A stretch of 64,000 bases of DNA from an uncultured Bacteroidales bacterium (GCA_902776955.1 CACYSG010000011.1:1-64000), one strand, 5' to 3'; positions 43,920-53,472 are shown, counted from the first letter of the stretch. The notes: a model not told the origin generated them from the sequence alone. Program-made: numbers and translations.

Positions 43920-45575
43920 TTAATTGTTTAATCCTTTATTGCCTTTTTGAGGTAATTTGAATGTGACGGGTAGGGTATACCACACGGCAACAGCTTGGCC
44001 ATTCAGGCGACCTGGAATGAACTTGGGTAGCGTCTTGATGATGCGAACGGCCTCCTCGTCAAGTTCTTTGTCCACCGAGCGGACAACCTTTACTTCACCA
44101 ATTTCACCGGTTTTGTCAACAACAAACTGCAAGATGACACGTCCCTGAATATTATTTTTGGCAGCTTCGGGAGGATACTGGATGTGACTGTCGATATACT
44201 TCATCAGAGCGGCCTCACCACCGGGAAATTGAGGCATCTGCTCTACTGACTTGAAGATTTCATTTTCATCTCGCTTAGGCATTTCAACTACAGGATCATA
44301 TCGACCAAATTCTATTTCACGCTCCTCAAGTGGTTCTTTTATGGTCACCGGTTCACCAGTATCGTCGAAACAATAGGTGCCCATAAAGTAGATGGTGCCA
44401 GTATTTTTTTCCATGATGTAATATACAAATGGCCGCGTGGCGTAGAAGTACTTATAAAAGACCACTCCTAGATCTGCCATTTCAGCTACCGTTGTGGCAG
44501 CGGCTTTTGTTCCCTCTTCGTTGACCTCGATTTTGGCCTTCTGCTTCATCATCGACACATACAATTCGTCATGATAACCCTTGAGCATATTGGGAAATTC
44601 AGCTGCATTATTGAATGCTCGTTGCATGCCCATCGACGAAAGTATATCCTCAAGACGTGTCTCGCTTTCGGTAGTAAAGCGGGGCATTAGGACATCGACT
44701 TCCTCTGTCCTCATCTGTGACTGCCACTCCTTCAGTTTTTGTGCCGAGAGGTTCCGGATGATATCGTCGGTCGTCTTGCCCTCGTTGGGAAGCAACACAA
44801 CCATGCTGTAGGCTTTGTTGCCGTAGGGCAGGCACAGCATTTTGCACAGGTCGTTCTTGCCGTAGTCGGCCATACCATGGTGTTGCATCATCGGCCGCTT
44901 GACGGTTTTGCCGTCAAGTGTTATAAAGTCCAAGTCTCGAGTGCTCCTGGGGTCAAATTGATCGGTCCACGAAGTCTTGAAATAGACGGCGTTCAACAGA
45001 TACATCAGGCGATTGGGGTTAAGTTCACCTTTTTTCAAGAGTTCTGGTATCATGCCGTCGGTATGTGTCTTGCACCAATTGTTGATTTTGTTCACAATGC
45101 TGCTTGAGTTGAAGTTAATCGCTTCAACATGCGCGTTATAATAGTTTTGCATGTCAGCTTTAAACTTCGGGTTGATGCTCATTCCCAATTTGAAGTAGAT
45201 GCAGTTGGCAGTTTTTAATGTCACGCTTGGGTCAACTGATTGGGCTTCATCCATCATCTTTTTGAAATATTTGTTAATCTCACGCACCGAGCCGCCCAGT
45301 CCAAGTACATCGGTTATCTGCTGGCGTGTCTCGCCGTCAGCTCCCTCGTTGAGCATGCCCAGCACATAGCTCACACTGATGGGCGACACGATGGTACTCC
45401 CCTTTTTCTGCTCGTTGATGGTGCGGAACAGCTTGCAGGCAAAATCATTGTTGTTATCAGCCATCTTGCCTTGAAGTGAAGTCGGTGCGCTGACCTGGCC
45501 GAACGTTAATAGGCCACTCATCAGCACCATGGCAAGCATTGCGCCAAATTTCCAAAATCGTTTCATATCAGTCAT
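43920..45575 (-). CDS. Serpin 2 fused to a TonB C-terminal domain
   Basis: A 551-residue protein. A signal peptide ('FGAMLAMVLMSGLLTFGQ') is followed by a full serpin domain (about 38-402) with the same signatures as serpin 1. The hinge is 'NEEGTKAAATT'; by the same counting P1-P1' is Leu-Gly, with a loop six residues shorter than in serpin 1. Unlike serpin 1, it goes on for 149 residues: an acidic linker and a TonB C-terminal domain (about 450-541: 'FPGGEAALMKYIDSHIQYP', 'GRVILQFVVDKTGEI', 'TLPKFIPGRLNGQAVAVWY'). The TonB part lacks the usual N-terminal membrane anchor, so it is not a regular energy transducer. The fusion is exceptional. Confidence 0.92.
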   Translation of the reverse strand: MTDMKRFWKFGAMLAMVLMSGLLTFGQVSAPTSLQGKMADNNNDFACKLFRTINEQKKGSTIVSPISVSYVLGMLNEGADGETRQQITDVLGLGGSVREINKYFKKMMDEAQSVDPSVTLKTANCIYFKLGMSINPKFKADMQNYYNAHVEAINFNSSSIVNKINNWCKTHTDGMIPELLKKGELNPNRLMYLLNAVYFKTSWTDQFDPRSTRDLDFITLDGKTVKRPMMQHHGMADYGKNDLCKMLCLPYGNKAYSMVVLLPNEGKTTDDIIRNLSAQKLKEWQSQMRTEEVDVLMPRFTTESETRLEDILSSMGMQRAFNNAAEFPNMLKGYHDELYVSMMKQKAKIEVNEEGTKAAATTVAEMADLGVVFYKYFYATRPFVYYIMEKNTGTIYFMGTYCFDDTGEPVTIKEPLEEREIEFGRYDPVVEMPKRDENEIFKSVEQMPQFPGGEAALMKYIDSHIQYPPEAAKNNIQGRVILQFVVDKTGEIGEVKVVRSVDKELDEEAVRIIKTLPKFIPGRLNGQAVAVWYTLPVTFKLPQKGNKGLNN

Positions 45576-46006
45576 ATTTTTTAGGTTGATAAAAACGGGT
45601 TAACTCTCGCCTGCAAAATTACAACCGATTATTGAAATAGCTACTAAAAAAGGCTAACATTCAAAGGTCATTTCATGGGTTTAAAACGGCTGATATATAG
45701 GTATTTACATAATAAAAAGGTCATTAATGGGTAATTCACTTGAACAAGCACTGAAAAGGTGTGATTTTGGGAGTGCGTGCGCTCCCCCTTTTTTGCGCCG
45801 TTCAACACCTTTCAACACCTAATTGGCATTTTCTATAGGCGTTCAAATGACTGGTTATCAGTTTTTAGAGGTTTTTTAAGGTTTTTGGAGGGTTCAAAAA
45901 CAACAGCGGGTTTGTATGCGTTGGTTTTGGGCCTTGAAATGAGACTGAGTACATGATTGTTGTTGGTTTTTACATCAAAAGAACCGTCCCTTTTTCAGTG
46001 TTATTG
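45576..46006. repeat. Duplicated spacer upstream of serpin 2
   Basis: Second copy of the 390-base block, with the -7 box at 45614-45621 (minus) and a hairpin 'GGGAGTGCGTGCGCTCCC' (45770-45787) followed by a T-tract. Confidence 0.85.
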
Positions 46007-47176
46007 TTATTTTCCATATTTGTCTTTCAAATACTTCTGCAACTCTTTCGAGTTTTCGCCTTGATAGATGTGGTTCTTATCAAAGATAGTAGTCGCTCCT
46101 CCTTCAGTAAATTGAACGATCTCGAATGTTTCAGGGTCAGGAGGGATGACGGCATCATCAAAGAATACATGGTTTTTATCTTTGGCATATCGAGTCCAAA
46201 AAGTTGTTCCATTGAAGTATGCGTATCCATCCACAAGTTGGAAGGTGGCGGCATCTGCTTCCTTCACTTCCTTCATTTCCTTTCCCCGCCACCATACATG
46301 GTCTTTATCCACATACCAAAGGCTGCTGCCTTTAAGCTGTCTGAAAGTAAGGGGGTCTGCATCTTCAAACACTTCAAATTCAAAGGTGTAGATGTGCGAA
46401 CCATCAGAATAAAAACCTCCAATATGTGATAATTGGTTGTAATCCTTAATGTCCGTGGCTTTCCATTGGTAATAAACCCTATGTTTGTCCTGTCCCACCC
46501 AATCGATTATTTCAGTGAATGTCTCTGGGTCGGCATCCTCAACAATATGGTCTTTATAATACACCCGATATTTGTCGGCGGCATATTTTCCTTGTACACC
46601 CATGCTGTTGGTCTCTTTTATCAAATGAAAACTGTCGTAGTCTGCAAGTGGGACGGGTTGTTCTCCCATATAATATGCGTTGTATTTGTCTTTCGCCCAA
46701 TGTGTAAATTCATTATCCTTATCTCCTATGATGACAAATGTTTTTTTGTCTGACACATGTATGGGTTTCCCGCACCAAAAATAGTCATTCTCATCCTCTG
46801 TCAGGTACTGGCCATGTATCATGAATGACTTGGGATCGGCACCTGTCATCATGGTATATTTATGAAATACATGGCTGGCATCGACAGCATACGGTTTCTC
46901 CAGGCATTTGAATGTTTTTCCGTCAGCTCCCTTGATGATCTTCCCCTCAAGAAATGCCTTTTGGTCATCTCTGGCGTACCCGTTACCCAAATCCTCAAAA
47001 GTAGCAGGGTCTGCATCAACAACCTTGGACCAAGGCCCAGCCCAGATATCCCTTCCTTGCCAGGTCACCTGTTTTCCGTTATTTTTATAATGTCCCGGCT
47101 TGGTGCAGGAAGTCAATATCATACAAACAAGGCTTATCGCCACCGTAAAATAGAATAAACGACTTATCTTTTCCAT
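46007..47176 (-). CDS. DKNYY-type repeat lipoprotein
   Basis: A 389-residue lipoprotein: 'VAISLVCMILTSCTKPGHYK' carries a lipobox (LTSC, Cys near residue 24). The rest consists of about eight repeats with the pattern 'A-D-P-x-[TS]-F...D-K-[DN]-x-V-[YF]', e.g. 'DADPETFTEIIDWVGQDKHRVYYQ' (cut here) and 'YVDKDHVWWRGKEM'. This is the DKNYY repeat family, common in Bacteroidetes and Fusobacteria, probably a surface beta-propeller-like fold with no known function. Promoter TAATTTTG at 47209 to 47202. Confidence 0.88.
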   Translation of the reverse strand: MEKISRLFYFTVAISLVCMILTSCTKPGHYKNNGKQVTWQGRDIWAGPWSKVVDADPATFEDLGNGYARDDQKAFLEGKIIKGADGKTFKCLEKPYAVDASHVFHKYTMMTGADPKSFMIHGQYLTEDENDYFWCGKPIHVSDKKTFVIIGDKDNEFTHWAKDKYNAYYMGEQPVPLADYDSFHLIKETNSMGVQGKYAADKYRVYYKDHIVEDADPETFTEIIDWVGQDKHRVYYQWKATDIKDYNQLSHIGGFYSDGSHIYTFEFEVFEDADPLTFRQLKGSSLWYVDKDHVWWRGKEMKEVKEADAATFQLVDGYAYFNGTTFWTRYAKDKNHVFFDDAVIPPDPETFEIVQFTEGGATTIFDKNHIYQGENSKELQKYLKDKYGK

Positions 47177-47201
47177 GTGTTGTTCGTATTAAGTATGTTC
47201 G

Positions 47202-47209
47202 CAAAATTA
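47202..47209 (-). promoter_or_regulatory. -7 box of the DKNYY lipoprotein gene
   Basis: CAAAATTA on the plus strand, TAATTTTG on the minus strand, about 25 bases before the ATG. Confidence 0.5.
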
Positions 47210-47311
47210 ATGAAATGGTTGAAAACGGCAAAAGAAAATGCGGACTCTTGAGCTTTAAGTAAAAAATGATGTTGTTGGACCAATGGGGTGGGGTGCAGCA
47301 TGTGATGTCGG

Positions 47312-48622
47312 TTAGAACATGCCGCGGGACTTCATTTCGAGGTAGCGGTTGATGACATTGACCGAGAGGTTTTGGGGCGAGGTGAGCAGGCTGTTGATGC
47401 CAAACTCGCGCAGGGTGTTGATGATGAGCGTTTGCTCGTGGTCGATTTTGGCGGCAATGGAATGCTCGTAATAGTCCCTGATGCTGCGTGGCTGTTGGTT
47501 GATGAAGTCTCGGCGTTCTTCATCGATGAAAAAGACGACTAACAGTCGGTGCCGGCTATTCAGTTGCCGCAGATAGGGCAACTGCCGGAGCATGCCGTTG
47601 TAGTCAAAGAAGTTGGTATAGAGAATGAGAAGGCTTCTTCGCCCGACCAAATGGTTTGTATTGACAACTAATGACGAATAGTCACTCTCGGCAAAGTTGG
47701 TGGTCTGGTGATAGAGGCATTCAAGAATGTCGTTCATCTGTGCCGGGCCGCGATCGGGCTTGATGAAGTCGCTAAACTTATCAGCAAAAGTGATGACACC
47801 GGCTTTGTCGTCGCGATGCAGGGCGACGTAGGAGAGCACCAGCGACGCATTGATGGCATTGTCGAGGAGGGTCATCCCCTCGAATGCCTGTTGCATGATG
47901 CGTCCCTTGTCGATGACGTTGATAATCTGCTGCGACCGTTCGTCGGTGTACACATTGACCATGAGGTGGTGGGTTCGTGCACTGGCTTTCCAGTTGATAT
48001 GGCGGTAGTCGTCACCTTGCACATAGGATTTGATCTGCTCAAACTCGGTGTTGTTGCCCACGCGGCGGATGCGCTTGATGCCCATCTCGGTCAAGTTGTT
48101 GCTGATGGCCAGGAACTCATACTGGTTGAGCATGAGGTAGCTGGGATAGACGGCCACATCGGTGGGCTCATCGCAGGTGAAGCGGCGCTGCACGAGGCCG
48201 ATGGGGGAAGAGGCAAAGGCTCGGATATGCCCGAATCCGTACACGCCACGCTTGGTGGGCCGCAGGGTGTAGTCCACCGTTCCGTTCTCTCGGGCCTTCA
48301 GGCGCAACGGGAAGTTCACGTCTCGGCGCTGGAAGATGTGCGGAATCTCATCGATGATGTTGAGCCTGACCGCGAAGGGGTAGTTGTTTTCCACCTGCAG
48401 GCTCACCGGGTTTTCATCGCCATTGGAGAAACGCGAGCTGCAGTGCCGGCTTGCCGTGATACCGCGGCGTGTCCACAGCAGGGCGATGTCGGCAACCAGC
48501 ATCAATGCAAATAACACCAGCAACGCAGCTCCCACGTAGAACAACGGCGGCCACAGTTGTCCCAACGCCAGGACAACGATCACCACTATCGCAGTATAGT
48601 AGAAACGAACGGGCAGAAACAT
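47312..48622 (-). CDS. DUF58 (VWA-like) membrane protein
   Basis: A 436-residue protein with two N-terminal hydrophobic helices (about 5-45) and the DUF58 core: 'YVQGDDYRHINWKASARTHHL' (shortened to 'GDDYRHINWKASAR'), followed by a von Willebrand-like region ('IINVIDKGRIMQQ' to 'RSLLILYTNFFDYN'). DUF58 proteins are encoded next to MoxR ATPases in most bacteria; together they are thought to act as chaperone-like systems assembling metal-dependent or membrane complexes. Last gene of the minus-strand cluster; MoxR starts 20 bases upstream. Confidence 0.92.
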   Translation of the reverse strand: MFLPVRFYYTAIVVIVVLALGQLWPPLFYVGAALLVLFALMLVADIALLWTRRGITASRHCSSRFSNGDENPVSLQVENNYPFAVRLNIIDEIPHIFQRRDVNFPLRLKARENGTVDYTLRPTKRGVYGFGHIRAFASSPIGLVQRRFTCDEPTDVAVYPSYLMLNQYEFLAISNNLTEMGIKRIRRVGNNTEFEQIKSYVQGDDYRHINWKASARTHHLMVNVYTDERSQQIINVIDKGRIMQQAFEGMTLLDNAINASLVLSYVALHRDDKAGVITFADKFSDFIKPDRGPAQMNDILECLYHQTTNFAESDYSSLVVNTNHLVGRRSLLILYTNFFDYNGMLRQLPYLRQLNSRHRLLVVFFIDEERRDFINQQPRSIRDYYEHSIAAKIDHEQTLIINTLREFGINSLLTSPQNLSVNVINRYLEMKSRGMF

Positions 48623-48642
48623 AGCAGCGGCTGATTAATGCA

Positions 48643-49617
48643 TCACTTGGGCACCTCGACATTATTGACCAGCGTGGCCACAATCTTGGAAGGCGTGTAA
48701 CCTTGCATCTCGGCTTCGGCCGAAATGAGGATGCGGTGATCAAGTACGGCAGGCGCTACCATCTTGATGTCATCGGGGGTGACATAGTCACGGCCATAGA
48801 TGAGCGCGATGGCCTTTGATGCCTGCAACATGGCTACGGCAGCTCGTGGCGAGGCTCCTAGGAGGACAGCCTTGCTCGTGCGCGTCTGATGCACAATCTG
48901 CGCGATATAGCTCAGCAGCGAGTCGTCAATCAGCACAGCCCCCATGGTGTCTCGCAATGCCAGCAGCGAGTTTTTGGAGATAATGGGCTTGATGTCCTCA
49001 AGCTTTGCCAGGCGTGCATTGGCCTGGTGCCGTTGCAGGATGATTTTCTCCTCATCGATGGTGGGGTATCCCATCACGATCTTGAACATGAAGCGGTCGA
49101 GCTGTGCCTCGGGCAGCTTGTAGGTACCTTCTTGTTCCACAGGGTTTTGTGTGGCGATGATGGTGTAGGGCTCTTCCATGTGGTGGGTGATTCCATCGAT
49201 GCTTACCTGGCGCTCCTCCATCACTTCAAAGAGCGCAGACTGTGTCTTAGCCGGCGCACGATTGATCTCGTCAACGAGTACCATGTTGGCAAAAATCGGG
49301 CCCTCATGGAAGTCAAATTCGCTCGTCTTCATATTAAACACCGTTGTGCCGAGCACGTCGCTGGGCATCAGGTCGGGGGTGAACTGAATGCGGCTGAAGC
49401 GAGCGTCAATCAGGCGGGCCGTGAGTCGTGCCAGGAGCGTTTTTGCCACTCCAGGCACACCCTCGAGCAGCACATGGCCGTCGGCAAGGATGGCAGCAAT
49501 CAGGAGGTCCACAACCTGATTGTGTCCTACCACTACACGGGCAATTTCTTCTTTTATCTGCCTCACTTGGGCCGAAAACTGTGCCAGGTCGAGGCGGGGG
49601 GCTGTTGTTTGTTCCAT
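48643..49617 (-). CDS. MoxR-family AAA+ ATPase
   Basis: A 324-residue MoxR ATPase. Walker A 'EGVPGVAKTLLARL', Walker B 'VLVDEINRAPAKTQSAL', sensor 'IIATQNPVEQEGTYKLPEAQ' and the C-terminal 'DIKMVAPAVLDHRILISAEAE' (all in pieces) are clear. MoxR ATPases act with VWA/DUF58 partners. The ATG at 49617 is used; an ATG at 49662 would overlap the upstream gene by 29 bases. Central gene of the cluster. Confidence 0.94.
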   Translation of the reverse strand: MEQTTAPRLDLAQFSAQVRQIKEEIARVVVGHNQVVDLLIAAILADGHVLLEGVPGVAKTLLARLTARLIDARFSRIQFTPDLMPSDVLGTTVFNMKTSEFDFHEGPIFANMVLVDEINRAPAKTQSALFEVMEERQVSIDGITHHMEEPYTIIATQNPVEQEGTYKLPEAQLDRFMFKIVMGYPTIDEEKIILQRHQANARLAKLEDIKPIISKNSLLALRDTMGAVLIDDSLLSYIAQIVHQTRTSKAVLLGASPRAAVAMLQASKAIALIYGRDYVTPDDIKMVAPAVLDHRILISAEAEMQGYTPSKIVATLVNNVEVPK

Positions 49618-49633
49618 TGTCTTATATTTTGTT

Positions 49634-50902
49634 TTAGATGTTGATTCGGTGCATGATATCATTCATCACGTCGATGTGTTGTTGCAGTAGCCGGTCACTT
49701 ATCCAGCTAGACTTGACAGCATCCTTCACATCGCTGACTTGCTGTTGCAGTTGGTTGAGGGGAATGCCCGTGCGATTAGACAGCGCCAACAGTTCATCGT
49801 CGATGTTGTCCTCGTTGTCAATATCAATCATTGCCTTTACTCGCAAGTCGTTGCTGAACGTGACATATTTCTTGTTGAGCAGATCCACATTGTCGTGCCG
49901 CTTGAAGTAGATGCCGCCGATTCGCTTAACGAAGTCCATCATGTGATTCACCGGTGGCTTGATGACCGGTATGATGCGTTGACGGCGCCTAGCCGAGAAC
50001 GCCACAAATGCCACCAGTGTGGCCAGGGCAAGATAAAGCGCCCATCGCAACGGGCGGTTGGCCAGCAGATAACGTAGCGGCGATTCGGACTCCTGTTCTT
50101 TGTCATCAACCTTGTCGATGAGTGTCGAATCATAGCGCACGACAGGCAAGTCGCCACATTCGCTCAGCAGCCGCAACGCCAGCGGGCGGATGTTGTCGTC
50201 AAGAATGCCGTAATTGGTAAATAACCAGGGCATGCTTGTTACGACGACCTTGCCCTTGCCGTAATCACGAATACCTGCCACAGTCCTGTTATTATAGTAT
50301 AAACCATTTAAACGGCTGACTTTCGCCAGGGTGCGGAAAGGAGGATCCAACTCAAAGTTTCCCATGAAGAATATCCCATTCACCAGATAGTTCGCAGCAG
50401 TGAATCGGCCGCCGGCTTGCCACCTGACCGTGTCATACTCAGTGCTGTCACTCAATTCTTTCTTTAAATTATCCTGGTAGACGTAGACATAGTTGGCGCT
50501 ACGGAAGCTGAATCCCAATTTTTCCTTAATATCATGGAAATAATAATATGAAAAGTCGTCAGAGGCAAGGACAACGTTGTTACCGTCCTTTATCAACTCG
50601 AGAATATCAACATCAACTGAATTGAAGATGTCAGAGTAATTGTTGGTAAAAAGGAACGTGTGTTTGCCCCCTTTGTATTTCTTGCCGATGTACTTCTTGA
50701 TGCCGTCCCCAAGCACCTCGTAGCCTTGCGGCAGCGAGGCGTGTAGCACGCTGTCCATCACATAGCAGCCGAAGGGTTGCTTGCTCTTGTAGCTTTGCGA
50801 AACGTCATCCCACTTGAAACGAGTTGGTGCGTTCACCTGAAAGAGCAGCATCACCGCCATGAGCGCAATGATTACCACAATAAATATGCGGCTGGCCTTC
50901 AT
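49634..50902 (-). CDS. DUF4350-domain membrane protein
   Basis: A 422-residue protein: one N-terminal transmembrane helix ('IFIVVIIALMAVMLLFQV'), a periplasmic DUF4350 domain (about 40-250; 'PFGCYVMDSVL', 'TFLFTNNYSDIFNSVDVDIL', 'NNVVLASDDF'), a second helix near 270-290 and a cytoplasmic tail with 'LLNKKYVTFSNDLRVK'. DUF4350 proteins are constant members of DUF58/MoxR clusters, of unknown function. Its start overlaps the stop of the DUF4129 gene by four bases (ATGA). Confidence 0.85.
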   Translation of the reverse strand: MKASRIFIVVIIALMAVMLLFQVNAPTRFKWDDVSQSYKSKQPFGCYVMDSVLHASLPQGYEVLGDGIKKYIGKKYKGGKHTFLFTNNYSDIFNSVDVDILELIKDGNNVVLASDDFSYYYFHDIKEKLGFSFRSANYVYVYQDNLKKELSDSTEYDTVRWQAGGRFTAANYLVNGIFFMGNFELDPPFRTLAKVSRLNGLYYNNRTVAGIRDYGKGKVVVTSMPWLFTNYGILDDNIRPLALRLLSECGDLPVVRYDSTLIDKVDDKEQESESPLRYLLANRPLRWALYLALATLVAFVAFSARRRQRIIPVIKPPVNHMMDFVKRIGGIYFKRHDNVDLLNKKYVTFSNDLRVKAMIDIDNEDNIDDELLALSNRTGIPLNQLQQQVSDVKDAVKSSWISDRLLQQHIDVMNDIMHRINI

Positions 50903-51558
50903 GACTGCTCACCTCCTTCCTGCTTACTGTCGGTTAGCTCTTGCTGGTTGTTGCTATTAGCAATGCGTGCTTGCACTGCTTGCTGGAGCGAACGCATCTC
51001 CTGGGCAAGCGCTGCGTCGGCTGTGTAATGACCATAACGGATGCGCAAGAAGTGATTGGTCATGATGCCGAAGTCACTGTCTTGCCACTCCTGGGCATAT
51101 TGCGTAGGTGTCTTGTATCGTCGCCAACTCACCAATGACGCGTCACTGGCAGCTTTCAAGGTCTGCAGATAGCGCAAACGGCACAGCGCCAGGTAGTCGC
51201 CACTGTTCTCGGCCTCGGCAATGAGTTGGTCAAAGTCCACCTCGTTGATGTCGTCCTCGGTAATATCCTGTGCCTTGAGGCTAACATCCCGGGGGGCGAA
51301 CAATCTAGTCCTATTTCTCCAGATGAAATAGCATACGGCCATCACCGCGAGGGTCCCCATGCTCCACCAGAGCCAATCGGGGATGTCAATCGTTGTATCG
51401 AAGTCAAATAAATCCATGAGCCTGTCCCGGAAACGGTCAAAATAGTGGGTTTCATGGTCGGGCACCAGCTCTTGCGCATAGTCATAGTCCCTTGAGTGCT
51501 GGAAGGCTTCCAGTACCGAATCATTGGCAACTATTGTGTCACGGGGCAATGTCATCAT
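50899..51558 (-). CDS. DUF4129-domain membrane protein
   Basis: A 219-residue protein: N-terminal soluble part, one transmembrane helix ('WLWWSMGTLAVMAVCYFIW', about 71-90) and a cytoplasmic DUF4129 region with 'GDYLALCRLRYLQTLKAASD' and 'YKTPTQYAQEW'. The last motif is typical of DUF4129 (transglutaminase-associated). Member of the DUF58/MoxR cluster, translationally coupled to the DUF4350 gene. Function unknown. Confidence 0.85.
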   Translation of the reverse strand: MMTLPRDTIVANDSVLEAFQHSRDYDYAQELVPDHETHYFDRFRDRLMDLFDFDTTIDIPDWLWWSMGTLAVMAVCYFIWRNRTRLFAPRDVSLKAQDITEDDINEVDFDQLIAEAENSGDYLALCRLRYLQTLKAASDASLVSWRRYKTPTQYAQEWQDSDFGIMTNHFLRIRYGHYTADAALAQEMRSLQQAVQARIANSNNQQELTDSKQEGGEQS

Positions 51559-51562
51559 CAGA

Positions 51563-52405
51563 TTATTTCAGTTGAGCAAAATTATCTATATCACTCTCCA
51601 GGCCGATGTCCTCGACCTCAGTTGCAACACTGCCGTAATAATAGGTCATCGCGAGGACAAACAGCCCCATCTCCACAAAAATCATGAAGCATTGAGCCAC
51701 ACTGAGCACATAATTTAATAAATCTATCAGGAATGACCAGAATACAGAGTCGGTCGTTGAGAACTGAAAAATGGAATCCAATATCGTGTAAATGCCCCTG
51801 GGAAAAGTAATGGCATTGTTGATGAGAAACGACACGACGCCCATAATCAGCGTGATGAGGATGAGTCGTCCCCACTTCTTGTGACCCAGTTTAAAAGCAC
51901 GCTTTATATTGTTCATTAACGAATCGTTGGGCTCCAGCAGCATGATGGGGCATATAAGGAACACAGGAAGCAACGCAAAAACCGCTACCAATCCAGCAAA
52001 AGGAATGATGTTAAATAGATTTGCCACCACAATCGCTGGTGTCCCTATGAGGATGACAACCAGACATTTAAGTGTTGCTCGAGGTAACATGCGCCACATG
52101 GCGCCCATGTCACACCCGTCAAGTGTGCCATTATGGGTCTCATGCCACTTGAGAAGCAGAATTTGCAACGCATTGACCACAGCGCATCCCACAAAGAACA
52201 AAATGCCGGAAGCCACTAAGGTCATGCCGAATGAGGGCGTTTCGATGTCAAAGTTGGCGAGCATGGTGCCCAGCAACACACTGAACGGCATGAGGAAGTA
52301 GGCCATCATTTTGAACCACTTTCTCCAATTTTCACCTACAAAGTCAAACACCATGTTCACATTGTCGGTGAGTGTGCGATTCTTATAGAGTCGATTGCTG
52401 TTCAT
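51563..52405 (-). CDS. Polytopic membrane protein of the MoxR cluster
   Basis: A 280-residue protein with five to six hydrophobic helices. It starts 'SNRLYKNRTLTDNVNMVFDF' and contains 'LGHKKWGRLILITLIMGVVS'. The overall pattern resembles the membrane domain seen before glycerophosphodiesterase domains and similar 'DUF975-like' stretches, but I do not assign a family. It starts 23 bases inside the end of the SpoIIM gene, so both are coupled. Function unknown. Confidence 0.8.
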   Translation of the reverse strand: MNSNRLYKNRTLTDNVNMVFDFVGENWRKWFKMMAYFLMPFSVLLGTMLANFDIETPSFGMTLVASGILFFVGCAVVNALQILLLKWHETHNGTLDGCDMGAMWRMLPRATLKCLVVILIGTPAIVVANLFNIIPFAGLVAVFALLPVFLICPIMLLEPNDSLMNNIKRAFKLGHKKWGRLILITLIMGVVSFLINNAITFPRGIYTILDSIFQFSTTDSVFWSFLIDLLNYVLSVAQCFMIFVEMGLFVLAMTYYYGSVATEVEDIGLESDIDNFAQLK

Positions 52406-53375
52406 CGGTCGCTAATCTGTTGTGGCGTTTGCGCCCCACTAACCAAGGTAAGACAATATAGTAAAAAATAATAAACGCAGCCGACAAGACAATCACCATG
52501 ACCCTAAAAGCCAGGGGGAAGTCGGTGTGTCGCGTGAGATATCCCTCAATGAATGCGGCTACGATGGTCACGGGAAACACACTCAAGGCAATCTTGAGGG
52601 CTTCCTTGGCCTTGCGGCGAAAAGCCTGCATGCGGCTATAGGTGCCAGGAAACAACCATCCTGACCCCAACACAAAACCGGCTCCTCCCGAGAGCACCAT
52701 CGTGGAAATCTCGAGCGTTCCGTGTTGCATAATCGCCAAAAACGCTTCACCAAACACGCCATATTGAAAAAAGAAAAAAGTGAATGCACCGACCATGATG
52801 GCATTGTACATCATGATCAGAGCTGTGACAAATGGTGTGAAAATGCCCATCGCAAAGCAGATAACGTCAACCCTCAAGTTATTGAGCATGATGGCGAAGA
52901 AAGACTCGGCTTCTCCATAAGAGTTATAGACATCGGTGGGCACGCCGTTTTTGATGTTCGCGATGGTCATGTCCACATAGCTATCTCCCAAGATGAGCCT
53001 GGCAAAGTCAGCATCGTTGAACAGCGAAGCAATGCCCACGCACATGAAGAATACAAACACCGCCAGCGCCGAGAGCATGGCTTTGCGGTTGTCATAGACA
53101 GCCTGTGGCACCTCTCTGGTCCAGAACGTCAACAGGCGGGAGCTCTTCTCGTAATGACCACTATAAATCTCGTTGTGCAGCTTGAGCGTCATGGCGTTAA
53201 GCATCGAGGTAATGGTGGCATCGGGAAAATGTGTGCGTGAGAAGGCCAGATCCGATGTCAGTTCCGTATACATCTGTGCGAGAGTGTCCGGGGATTCTCC
53301 CGACGGATTCTCAAGACGCCTTTGATAATCTCGCCAGCGAGTGATGTTTTGTTTGATAAATACGGGCTCTCTCAT
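52383..53375 (-). CDS. SpoIIM-family membrane protein
   Basis: A 330-residue protein of the stage II sporulation protein M (DUF95) family. It starts 'MREPVFIKQNITRWRDYQ', has a soluble part of about 100 residues, then about five hydrophobic helices with 'NNLRVDVICFAMGIFTP', 'FFFFQYGVFGEAFLAIMQHG' and 'HGTLEISTMVLSGGAGF' (parts). The HGTxE motif is diagnostic of the family. The organism does not sporulate in this lineage as far as known; the family is general. First gene of the minus-strand cluster; promoter TATTTTTG at 53416 to 53409. Confidence 0.92.
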   Translation of the reverse strand: MREPVFIKQNITRWRDYQRRLENPSGESPDTLAQMYTELTSDLAFSRTHFPDATITSMLNAMTLKLHNEIYSGHYEKSSRLLTFWTREVPQAVYDNRKAMLSALAVFVFFMCVGIASLFNDADFARLILGDSYVDMTIANIKNGVPTDVYNSYGEAESFFAIMLNNLRVDVICFAMGIFTPFVTALIMMYNAIMVGAFTFFFFQYGVFGEAFLAIMQHGTLEISTMVLSGGAGFVLGSGWLFPGTYSRMQAFRRKAKEALKIALSVFPVTIVAAFIEGYLTRHTDFPLAFRVMVIVLSAAFIIFYYIVLPWLVGRKRHNRLATDEQQSTL

Positions 53376-53408
53376 GACATTGGATAAACTGTTGCATTTT
53401 TTATGTTG

Positions 53409-53436
53409 CAAAAATAGACTTTTTTTTGTACTTTTG
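53409..53436. promoter_or_regulatory. Divergent promoter between SpoIIM cluster and RDD gene
   Basis: CAAAAATA (53409-53416) is the minus-strand -7 box; TACTTTTG (53429-53436) is that of the plus strand. Both boxes lie within 28 bases, so the two transcripts start almost back to back. Confidence 0.65.
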
Positions 53437-53472
53437 CAACATAATCTATTAAAATCCAATTTGCAAAAAGAG

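Noticed and set aside
43639..43923. Short plus-strand open frame in the serpin 1 spacer
   Set aside because: The second copy of the spacer does not preserve the frame (small insertions and deletions), so it is not under coding selection.
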